Assembly: GCA_964058805.1 (NCBI GenBank)
Contig: CAXKVV010000931.1
Coordinates: forward strand, 1-32,698
Reading direction: 5' to 3'
Length of the DNA stretch: 32,698 nt
Origin: Schoenoplectus triqueter
Lineage: Eukaryota; Streptophyta; Magnoliopsida; Poales; Cyperaceae
Shown here piece by piece: positions 24,101-32,698 of the stretch. The translations under genes and the position numbers were made by a program. The first letter of the stretch is position 1; each line of letters begins with the position of its first letter. Below the pieces are notes generated by a model that was given only the letters and a program-made list of their open reading frames with translations, searched no databases and was not told the origin of the DNA.

Positions 24101-25019
24101 AATTACAAGTCAGCCAATTATATAGGTCCATTCCATCGGACCATAGGTATCATAAAAAATTGCACCTAAATTTGTGCATAACGTTTCTAGATCTCTACCA
24201 ATTTTTCAAAGCAAAAGAAGGCCCATGCTGGGAAAAAATAAAGAAGAATTGAATAATTACGATGATACACTCCTAATCCTGCCTTTCTAGGCTTCTAGCT
24301 GACACCATTTTTTAATAGATAATTATTAATGATTTCTTTTTAATAAATAATAATAAAATATTTTGATAAGTAGGAAGTGGTAGCGAAAGAGGTTAACATG
24401 CCATCAATCCGGTTTGACTGTCTGTTGCTCCTTTATATACTTATTTAATTTAATTTAGTATTAGTATTAGTCGGAGGCGATAGAGATCTCCCAAACCGCA
24501 CCCGTACAAACCCACCTCTATCACGTCAATGAGATTTTGCGTTTATTTTTCTTTTTGAGAGAACATATTTTACTAATTTGATTGATTGATTGATTGATTG
24601 GACTGGTAATTTTTAAAATTTCTATATTTTATACGATATTTTGTTTTGCAAAGTCCTTTCAATGGCACCGCACGTAGAAATAAAATAGTCAGCATGTTAA
24701 AAGAAAAATATACTTCGAATAGTTTTATCTTATTTTTAAAATTATTTTTAAGCACAGAAATTCAACAGGTATGAAACCAGGTTAAGATTTTCTCCTTGTT
24801 TTGGCAATTTTCCTGAGTCTTATTTTATGGACGGCTACCACCTGCTATTAAAAATATTAATCAGGTATATATCTACGCTGCCAATTAAAAATTGTCTCTA
24901 ATAAGATTTATTTAAAAAACAATCGTGCATTATCCTATCTTTTTTGTCGCTTTGTTTCACTTGAGCGCACATTGACAGAATCGTGCATTCTACTCTCTTC
25001 CCCTCCCTCCTTTTCCTTT
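21161..25019. other. Intergenic upstream of gene 2, some promoter-like and repeat fragments
   Basis: 21161-21520 is richer in G and C than its surroundings and holds an inverted GGCCCA/TGGGCC pair (21232-21248) and a (CTCTC)n run near 21370, but no exon follows. 22890-22937 ends CCCATTGCCATCCCTA, like the terminus of a common plant hAT MITE, without a partner end. 23345-23387 is a bulged inverted repeat (TTCGAATCT..CTTATCT / AGATAAGATTCGAA). 24576-24600 is (TTGA)n. Short ORFs match no family. Confidence 0.5.
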
Positions 25020-25180
25020 GCCTTATATATACATTCCACCTTGCACTAATCATGCCATTTCGTTACCCTTTTCTCTTATCTCTTGTAAATTTATACACAC
25101 AGAGAAAGAGTCACAAACAGACTGGATAAATCAAGCAAGCGACATTATCGGTGAAACAAGAAGATAAAAAGGGATTGAAA
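25020..25180 (+). promoter_or_regulatory. Gene 2 core promoter and leader
   Basis: TATATATA at about 25025-25032 follows a CT-rich stretch (24990-25020). The next 150 bases are an A-rich leader containing AGAGAAAGAG, as in many plant 5' UTRs. Transcription is inferred to begin near 25055-25060. Confidence 0.5.
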
Positions 25181-25236
25181 ATGGTGGTTCAGGCTGAGTT
25201 TGGAACGAGCAGTTTTGAGCCTGATTTCTGCACCAG
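25181..25236 (+). CDS. Possible first coding exon of gene 2, or an upstream ORF
   Basis: The ATG at 25181 has a good context (AAAATGG) and begins MVVQAEFG, which resembles the usual family start (MAVQAQ-like) and the MAIEAQY of gene 1. A strong donor (CACCAG|GTTAGA) follows at 25237, and a textbook acceptor with a long pyrimidine tract ends at 25592. Joining them puts the exon in phase 2 and reads R-L-stop, giving a 20-residue peptide. Two alternatives stay open: the weak acceptor AG at 25523-25524, or a weak donor after 25211. So this is either an upstream ORF with an intron in the leader, a frame-broken first exon, or an exon with an unusual splice site. Confidence 0.5.
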
Positions 25237-25618
25237 GTTAGAAAAAGAAAACATCTAAAACAGAAAAAAAAACAGTCGAGCCACCTATTATTTCACATCT
25301 TTTCAGTTCTTGAATCCTACTTTCTTTAGCAAAGTATACGCGCTGATGCCCTGTTTTTCTATTTTATTTGGAAAAGCAGAGGAGTTGTTGTGCGAACAAA
25401 TCAAACTGAGGAGCTTCCCGCGTGCACCGCTCTTCTCGGTTAGCCCCTCGTCTCTTCCTTCTTTTCTTTTCTTTTTTTCTATCCTTTCCTGTTTATTTCA
25501 TTTATAAATTGGTTTTTGGTGGAGGCGAGAAAAAGAAAGAGAAGCGAGAAAGCGTGAACTGATTTCTGTTTCCTCTCTACTTCTTGTTTCAGGTTATAAT
25601 AACAACAATTGCAACAAC

Positions 25619-26778
25619 ATGAACTTCATAAAGAAGCTTTCTAGCGAAGAAACACCACAAAGAAGCGAACTTACGTACAACGCCTCTGCCTCTTTAGTCA
25701 AGAAAAGAGCTCGGGATAACACAATCATGGCTTTTCCATATCCACCAACCTTCTCCACCGACGTGCCACTCACCGGAGTACTTCCAACCCAAAGAGCACC
25801 TATTATTAATCCTGTTCTGATCACGGGCTCCGCCCAGAGACCTGTTAAACAACCTCGATTAATGGATTCAGGGTTTCCTCCCAACACCAGCGGTTCAAAC
25901 TTCATGTGTCCGTTACCTGTTTGTGGTTATGCTAGCACCGGAGTTTCTCAGATGAATTCTGGATTTTCTACTTTACGGTGTGCAGTCTCCGGACCTATGA
26001 CTTTAAACCAAGCCCGATTGGCAGGGTCGGGTTTGCCCTCTACCAGTGGAAGGACAGCTTTGCCGGGTTTTGGGTCGACTAGTATTGAGCATGAACTCGC
26101 AGTCATTTTCCAGCAGCTCGCAGCTGATACTGACAAGATATTTGAGCTTGAGGTATGTTAATATATGTTTTCCTCTGATCCTCTCGCTCTATATTGTGTT
26201 CATAGTTTTTGTTAATAATTTAAATGTTTCTTGGCATAATTCATGCATTGATTGGTGAATTTTGTCATTTTCAAAAATAGGTGCAGAAAATGCAGTTGGC
26301 AATTGAAGAACAAAGAAAGGTTTTCCAACGGGCCATCATGTCAGAGCTTACAAAGGGTCCAGCAATGCAGTGCCTGGTTCAAAAAGGGGCTGAGCTTGAG
26401 GCTTTGACTAGGCGAAATGCTGAACTGGAACAAAGACTCAACCAGTTGAGTGCTGAAAACCAGACCTGGATCAGCATTGCCAGAAACAATGAGGCGATTG
26501 TGATGAAGCTGCGGTCTAAAATGGAACACTCTCTCAAAAATGGATTTGACAGGAATGTGTTAGAAGAGGGGATGGGTGATACTGATGAGGTTCAGTCAAC
26601 ATGTCGGGATGATGTGCCAGTGAGCCAATTTGCGTGCCGTGTGTGTCGGAAGAAGGATGCGAGAAGGCTGGTTTTCCCCTGTAGGCATCTGTGCATATGT
26701 GATGGATGTGATGCGGTTGTTTCGACGTGTCCGGTGTGTACTGAGACTAAACTTTCATCCATACCAGTTCTGTTTTGA
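25619..26778 (+). CDS. BOI/BRG-type RING-finger E3 ubiquitin ligase, gene 2 (main coding part)
   Basis: Exons 25619-26152 and 26281-26778 are joined by a 128-bp phase-0 intron (GAG|GTATGT ... AAATAG|GTG), at the same place as the gene 1 intron. From the ATG at 25619 the protein has 343 residues. The N-terminal part carries a basic KKRARDN patch (about 28-34) like KRTREN of gene 1, and two copies of a Ser-Gly-Pro motif (SGFPPNTSG at 84-92, SGLPSTSGR at 137-145). Residues about 172-265 form a coiled coil starting FELEVQKMQLAIEEQRK, a hallmark of the family, followed by W.S.ARNNEAIVMKLR. The C-terminal C3HC4 RING is complete: C297, C300, C312, H314, C318, C321, C328, C331. By family knowledge it is an E3 ubiquitin ligase; its targets are not known. 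The true start is uncertain: the reading frame is open upstream to 25508, and an upstream ATG exon at 25181-25236 does not join in frame through the obvious acceptor at 25592. The last exon and RING are secure. Confidence 0.9.
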
Positions 26779-26988
26779 TGAATGGGAAGTAGTTGGGTAA
26801 AATTAACTTTTTGTTGGATGTCATCTTGTTCAGCTAACCTTATAATATATATATTTTTCATTTACTTCCCTGAATTATTTTGTTATAGGGAATGAAATGT
26901 ATTGTTGTTTAAACTTCTTTTTTTGGTTTTAATTTTCTGTAGAACTGATAGTTTCTCTTCCCATGAGGAGAGTTTGACAGTGTAGAAA
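26779..26988 (+). other. Probable 3' UTR of gene 2
   Basis: AT-rich sequence after the TGA, including a TATATATATTTTT run near 26847 and AATGAAATGTATTGTTG near 26890 that could serve in 3' end formation. The exact poly(A) site cannot be read from the sequence. Confidence 0.4.
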
Positions 26989-27130
26989 ACCCAGTGCATG
27001 AATGATGTACAAACTGCAAATATTATTACTCAGATTCATCAATTATCTGATAACAGGGAATACCCAGTGCATGAATGATTTACAAACGGCAAATATTATT
27101 ACTCAGATTCGTCAATTAACTGATTTACAT
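26989..27130. repeat. 73-bp tandem duplication downstream of gene 2
   Basis: ACCCAGTGCATGAATGAT starts at 26989 and again at 27062. The two units share GTGCATGAATGAT.TACAAAC.GCAAATATTATTACTCAGATTC.TCAATTA with few differences, so the copy is fairly recent. Confidence 0.88.
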
Positions 27131-28085
27131 AGCTCAAGCAATGATGCTATCTTGGCTATAGTGAATTATTGAATTATTTTAAGAAGAGTTGCACGCAGCA
27201 GCAACAGAAATTATAGCGCATCTCTGTTTTCTTAATTAGTTAATTTGCTCAGTTTGCGTATTTGACTGGTTCCGATTTCATATCCATGCAAGTAGTTTAA
27301 ATGGATTTCATTAATTGTGATTCTCTTCTCCGTTTTATTTGGTCGTGACAATTAATGGTGCCTTGTTGGCTTTCTATTTTAATAACTTGTTCATCTTGAT
27401 TGAGTTGGAAACTGAAGCACGACCTTCCTCGTTTTACTTTGGAATTCTGCGCTTTTAGAAAACTGCACTTAGCGTGGTTAGTACGGTTTAGTTCCTTTTT
27501 TGTCTGCTTCTCCTCTTGCATTGATTTTGTTGCAAATTGTGCAGTGAGTTTCTAGTTATCAAGTATGAAGTGTTCGTTTGTATCCTATTTATATGGGATG
27601 GGATTACGTGAACATGGGAACCCACTATGTAGTTTAATGAAAACCCACACTCACTCAAACAATAATGGGTATACAAAAATGATTGTTTGTTTGTATCATG
27701 GGAAATATGGATAGGGGATTTCATTTTTCTTTTTAATTATTGACTGTGACTAATTTATATTAGTACAATCAATTTTAAGTTATTTCATTATTACTTGATA
27801 GTAAAAAATTATAACTTTTATCATGATGTCATGATTAATAGTAGAATTTTTTTTTTCGCAAACAATCACAATCAATAATAAATTTCAATTAATAATAATA
27901 TTGTCATTAACAAAATACAAATCATTTTAATTACTGTTAATAATTAGATATTACTAATGATAAAATATTATAATAAATAAATAATCATTAATAGTTATTA
28001 ATTGCAAATATTTATTTCATTAAAATCAGTTAAATAAAAAAACTGACATCTACACAAAGATCAATAAAATCAAAGAAGAGATCGG
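27131..28085. other. Intergenic, no gene supported
   Basis: Two minus-strand ORFs (27297-27521, 27488-27724) are low-complexity and without domains. A stretch at 27570-27630 (TTCGTTTGTATCC...CATGGGAACCC) is loosely complementary to 28565-28605, a possible pair of old transposon ends. Confidence 0.45.
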
Positions 28086-28448
28086 TTGACAATGGGTAAT
28101 TTTGACAACCTCCACAATGGATCTCTAAATAAATATAAAAAATCTTAAAAATGAAAAAAAAAAGTTTATAGACGTGTTCTTATACTTTTAGATTGATGGT
28201 CATTCAAATTTCATGCAATTTCATTATCATTTGATAGTCCATCAAAAACCATCAAATTTACATATAATTTGCAACGATTCTAATTTAACGGTCTTTGATG
28301 GACTATCAAGCGATAATGAAATTACATGAAATTTGAATGACCATCAATTTAAAAGTAGAAGAATATATTTATATTTTTTTTATTTTTAAGATTTTTTATA
28401 TTTATTTAGAGGCCTATTGTCAAGGTTGTCAAAATAACCCATTGTCAA
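28086..28448. mobile_element. Palindromic MITE, TTGACAATGGGT family (copy 2, best preserved)
   Basis: Ends TTGACAATGGGTAATTTTGACAA and TTGTCAAAATAACCCATTGTCAA are inverted. The arms remain complementary nearly to the centre: GATGGTCATTCAAATTTCATG (28195) against CATGAAATTTGAATGACCATC (28325), and TTTGATAGTCCATCAAA against its complement at 28295-28315. About 363 bp, no coding capacity. A target duplication was not evident. Confidence 0.85.
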
Positions 28449-31104
28449 TGGGAAAATAAATAGAGAAGTAAAGAGATGATCCGTGATTGGGAAAAAAAAA
28501 ACACGAAGTCTGGTATAATTTGTTTTTGCTCAGATTTTGTTGAAGAATGGGAAAATATTTGGGCAATAGAACCCATTCCCACATGAACAGAAAATGGCAT
28601 CCAAACACCATTCTGTTTGGTGGACCGATAGGAATGGGATTGGAGTTGGACAAAGGTTTTGAACTAAAAAAATATTGTTACCGTGGTAAGAAAAAGTTAC
28701 ACCACAGCGTCGTGGCCGAACGGGGCCTTAGGAAAAAAAAAATACCGATTGAGTGATAAATCCAGGAATTCCCATCAAAAATAGCTATTGGCGTAGTTAT
28801 TGAAGGTAATAACCGAATTTACTTGTACGGTGAATGTGTGAAGCAACATGGTTATTTGCTCGTGGAATGGAGCTTATTATGTTGCCTCATCTAGTTTCTT
28901 TTAATATACAAACTAACAATTGGACCGCGTTGGTAGAGCAAGCTTCATTGCTTCTCGATTTAATCCGTACTATTAAAAATACAATATTTCAATTCATAAT
29001 TATCCTAATAGAAGCTCCAAACGATTTAAACAATTTTCCTCTCATAAGAGATCGCTCTAGATGCCATTTGTTGAAACAAACTTTGTTTTTATAACAATTA
29101 CTTGTGTTCAATTTAATAGTACGTAATACAATCTAAGTTCAAGAGATATAAATTATTATTCATGACGTGAACTCAATTAATTATCATTAAATTATGCTCA
29201 ATCAATGGTTTTCTACTAGTTCCTTCTTTGTATGAGTAATTCTAGCGTATATCGAAATTAAAATTTATAGTAATACATTGTTTGTTGTACATTATTTTGT
29301 AAAATTAATGATAAAAGAAAATTAAAATCACTGATGGCTTCCTACAAGCTTAAATACAAGGTGTATCACAATTAAAATAATTTAAAAATTAATTGATAAT
29401 TTATCACAATGTCATTGAAACTTCACTGCTAAAATAAAAAAATTTCTTTTGAATTGACTAAATTTTAATACACTTTCAATCATTAGCAAGCACATTAATA
29501 TTTTATACTGTACACTTTCAATCATTAGCAAACACATAAATATTTTTTTTATATGTATACTAGAATTACTCTTATATTTCAATAAAGAAAAGGATTTTGG
29601 GAAGACAAAAATTATCATCGGTTGACAGAAGCGAGGCAAGTAACAACGTATGGTGTGTTTTCCTCATCCAACAATTTGAGTTCTACATATTTTTAGATGT
29701 AAATGTTCTAACATCCTTAATAAATTAAAAAAGATTTATGCCTCTGACTTAGATCTTCTTAATCACATGAATTTTGGATATTCAATCTTAAGTTGTTAAC
29801 AATGGTAAAAGTGGAAACGACTTAGGCATATATTTGGAGGAGAACAAACATCAACAACTTAAACATGTACTTTGCGTGAGACAATTGTTTTTGCTAGCTA
29901 ATGCCAATGTCTTTCATGTCAAAAAAAAAAAATACTAGTTTCGTTCTGAAATTTTTATTTATATTTCGGTAGTTTAATTTTGTTAAGGAATTGAATAAAT
30001 TTTGTTTGGGTTAGATAAAGCATATAAGAAAAAAAATCAGCATCATAGGAAGAAAGGAAACATAATTATATTCTAATTTCTCGAATATGTACTTGTAAAA
30101 TTATAAGAGCTGTTATGCGATAGATTAATTATTTTAAAAATTATATTAAAATTAATTTCCATCAATGACAATATATTCTAATTATTATCCACAACAGAAT
30201 TGCAAAATTTCGAGCACCCTCTGTCTACTTTGTCCCCTCCCTAATTGCCTAGCAAGTATCAATCATGACAGAGTAGGAGCAGTTCGATCAGTTCATCGAT
30301 TCAAACACCATATTACAATATTGCAACTCGACCGATGAATTCAAAATCAAACCAGACGAGCAACTTCGTCTGTATTGTCGGTTGCGATTTCATTTAATTT
30401 CGTGCTTCTTGATGAATGAGATATGGTTAGATGTTAAAATCAAAACTAAATTAAACAGCGTGGAAGGTGTTTGGCCAAACAGCAATAAGCTCGTTTTCAG
30501 CATCATCATTACTATGAGCTGGTTTTGGTGCATTATTAAAATCGGTACGGCTTACATAAGTTTTATATTACATTTTTTTTTTGGAATAGTTACGAATTTA
30601 TCTTGTTCGTCTAATTTTTTGTTGCGCAACTTGGCTTGACCAGTTGTCTGTATAAATTTATGACATTATTACTTCTTCCTCTGCGCTGGTCATCGTTTAT
30701 TAAAATAACAAAATGATAGAAGTAAAATAAAATAAGAAGAGTGGTCCTGTTGGTTCTCAAATTTTCATTGAATATTTTTTATGGGCAACTTGCTTCCTAG
30801 TTCTAACAATATAGCAAAAAGAAAATACAAAGGGATCGTGATAAACTGATAATGGCATTAGTTTAAGTTATAGGTAAACTGATCCCCCAAAAAAGTGTGC
30901 TTGGAGGCAAGTAATATGTCATGATAAATATCACATATCAACATCATATGTCGTGCACATTAAGAAGAAGTGGAAGTGTAGTTAAGAAGGTAACGCATTA
31001 TTAAAGCATATGCAATGGTTGCTAATGATATATTTCTCCTCCACACCTACATCACTTTGTCATCTTTGAGCAACAAGGAGTTGGCACCTCACATGGTTGC
31101 CTAT
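28449..31104. other. Intergenic, no gene supported
   Basis: AT-rich with short unsupported ORFs (28547-28756, 28834-29094, 30382-30639). Holds the 42-bp duplication listed separately and a palindrome GTTTGGCCAAAC near 30469. Nothing else recognised. Confidence 0.5.
29469..29552. repeat. 42-bp tandem duplication
   Basis: TACACTTTCAATCATTAGCA begins at 29469 and again at 29511; the second unit differs by a few bases in its AT-rich tail. Confidence 0.82.
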
Positions 31105-31115
31105 GGCAGAGCAGG

Positions 31116-31280
31116 AACAGATCTGCTGTTGCGCGGTACCGTGCGGTGCAGCACGTGGTCCGTTCAATCACTTTGAGATTCATGCTAACTCGAATTTTAA
31201 AGTATTAACTCGAATCTCGAAGTGATCGAACGAATCAAATGCTACACCGCACCGTACCGCGCGACAGTGGATCCGGATCC
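31116..31280. mobile_element. Fold-back MITE, probably Mutator-like (165 bp)
   Basis: Arms GATCTGCTGTTGCGCGGTAC... and its complement ...GTACCGCGCGACAGTGGATC form an almost complete hairpin, including CACTTTGAGATTC near 31172 and GAATCTCGAAGTG near 31211. It is flanked by an exact 11-bp direct repeat GGCAGAGCAGG (31105-31115 and 31281-31291). A target duplication of 9-11 bp fits Mutator-like elements. The outermost few bases pair poorly. It is far more GC-rich than its surroundings. Confidence 0.82.
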
Positions 31281-31291
31281 GGCAGAGCAGG

Positions 31292-31735
31292 GAGCCAGTG
31301 ATAAAGTGCTACTATTGCAACAACATGAGTTTGTTTCGAGGAAAAATGTGAGCAGAGATGCCAGACAGAGAAAGTGGGGATGGGACTCACAATTTAATAC
31401 CGTACAAATCAGGTCAAGAGTACAGACATCACTGGTCACACACACTTTTTTTTTTTGAGAGAGATCAGACACTATTAACACCGTCTGAGACCGAATCTGA
31501 CCCACTTTTTTTCTTTTTCCAGAATTTTATTTATGGCTTTTTTGGTTGGGTTGGAGATCTTGTCAGACCCATTATTTTTTATGACAACAAACAAAGAAAC
31601 ATGGATATAAAGAGACGGATGCATGGTGGATGGAACTACTAATAATAACCTTTGCCATGCCGCCACTATCTAATTCTCAACTCCTTTCTCAGAACTAACA
31701 ATGTCATTATAGTTTGATAATTACATCAAATATCA
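31292..31735. other. Intergenic, overlapping unsupported ORFs
   Basis: Three overlapping ORFs on both strands (31222-31666) cover this stretch and part of the fold-back element. None shows a domain, and the overlap itself argues against coding. Confidence 0.5.
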
Positions 31736-31846
31736 TTAAATTAAAATCATTATAAATTATATAAAGCTTTCATTAAATTAAAATCATTATAAATTATATA
31801 AAACTTTAATTAAATTAAAACCGTTATAAATTATATAAAACTTTGA
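31736..31846. repeat. 37-bp unit repeated three times
   Basis: Units begin at 31736, 31773 and 31810, each starting TTAAATTAAAA.C.TTATAAA and ending with CTTT-A; only a few positions differ. Confidence 0.88.
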
Positions 31847-32010
31847 TATGTGATGGACTATCAAATGATAAATAAATTATATCAAATTTAAAACACTATC
31901 AATCTATGAGTACAAAAATATATCTATATTTTTTATTTTTAAGATTTTTTTAACATTTATTTAAAAATTTAATTTGATTGTCGAAATAGCTCATTGTTAG
32001 TGATACCTCC
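31847..32010. mobile_element. Right half of a TTGACAATGGGT-family MITE (copy 3, decayed)
   Basis: GTGATGGACTATCAAATGATAA...CACTATCAATCTATGAGTA...TTTTTATTTTTAAGATTTTTT...TTGTCGAAATAGCTCATTGTTA follows the order of the right halves of copies 1 and 2. The left half is replaced by the 37-bp repeats. Confidence 0.65.
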
Positions 32011-32698
32011 CCAAAGATTTATACACATGTTTTCCCCTTCTTGTTGGATTAAAATCATTTCATATACGACGAAAAAACTATACATTAATCACTATATATG
32101 AATTGTTTAAATTTTATTGTCATTCCACAAACAGAAAAACTTTTCTTGTATGAAAAGAACAAATTATTGTTGGTGATTGTCTGAGTTATCAAAGTAATTA
32201 ATATCAGTGGTTTTAATTCGATTTCAATTTCTCTTTCAAATTATTTTTTATTTTTAAAATTATGTTTTCAATATTTTTCTCCTTTCGCCTCTTTTTGCTG
32301 GTTCTATGTAAACTAGAGTAGTAATTCAGAATTCACTCCGATAAAATAGTTCTCAAATAAATAATTTAAAATATAAAAGTTTTAAATATATTAAATAAAA
32401 ATTATACATTAAGAAAATTTGAACATGTTTTTTAAATAAAAATATATAATAATAATAATAATAATAACAATAATATAGTCAAATATGATAATTTTTAAAG
32501 TATAATATTAAAAAAATGGATCAAGCTAAGAGTTAAATTTCACCTCAATTATATCACACACGCCTATTTTAAATTAGGAGAGAGAAAAATTATATATGAA
32601 TCATTAAATTCATTTAAATAAAATTATGTATTATAATTCGATATCGAGAATTTATTATTACATCGTAGGAATTTAACCAATTTTAGCCATGTGTAATT
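32011..32698. other. Intergenic, AT-rich, with an (AAT)n tract
   Basis: An (AAT)n microsatellite lies at about 32446-32475. Nothing else recognised up to the end of the window. Confidence 0.6.

Noticed and set aside
31222..31666. Four overlapping ORFs on both strands
   Set aside because: They run through or next to the fold-back MITE; base composition opens several frames at once.

Overview
This is an AT-rich stretch of nuclear plant DNA, probably from a eudicot. Plant-type GT-AG introns, TATA-box promoters with CT-rich leaders, and many small plant-type transposable elements (hAT and Mutator-like MITEs, Helitrons, a decayed LINE) all point that way. Nothing bacterial, organellar or viral was recognised.

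Only two protein-coding genes can be supported, both on the + strand. Gene 1 (5861-6719) and gene 2 (about 25181 or 25619 to 26778) are paralogues. Each encodes a C-terminal C3HC4 RING-finger protein of the BOI/BRG (S-ribonuclease-binding-protein-like) E3 ubiquitin ligase family. They share a phase-0 intron at the same place, a coiled coil before the RING, and a short Ser/Gly/Pro motif (SG-F/L-PSTSGR) in the N-terminal half. They look like a dispersed tandem duplication whose copies are about 18.5 kb apart. The 5' end of gene 2 is unresolved: the best-looking splice of its first exon runs into a stop, so that exon is either an upstream ORF or shows a one-base frame break.

The rest is intergenic DNA built largely from transposons. 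From left to right: two hAT-type MITEs with clear 8-bp target duplications (806-1467 and 1582-1821); a long-palindrome MITE (about 3296-3656) with relatives at 28086-28448 and about 31830-32010; gene 1; a gene-poor 6.5 kb; a non-autonomous Helitron (14118-14586) leading straight into five palindromic MITEs (14617-16583) mostly separated by (TA)n microsatellites, with an eroded relative near 13205; a LINE pseudogene (about 16900-19000); a second copy of the Helitron in reverse orientation (20695-21160); gene 2; several small tandem duplications; and a 165-bp fold-back element with an 11-bp target duplication (31116-31280).

Both genes probably do related ubiquitin-ligase jobs in stress, cell-death or hormone signalling. 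That rests on family knowledge, not on anything specific seen here. No further complete gene, tRNA, rRNA or known miRNA was recognised.
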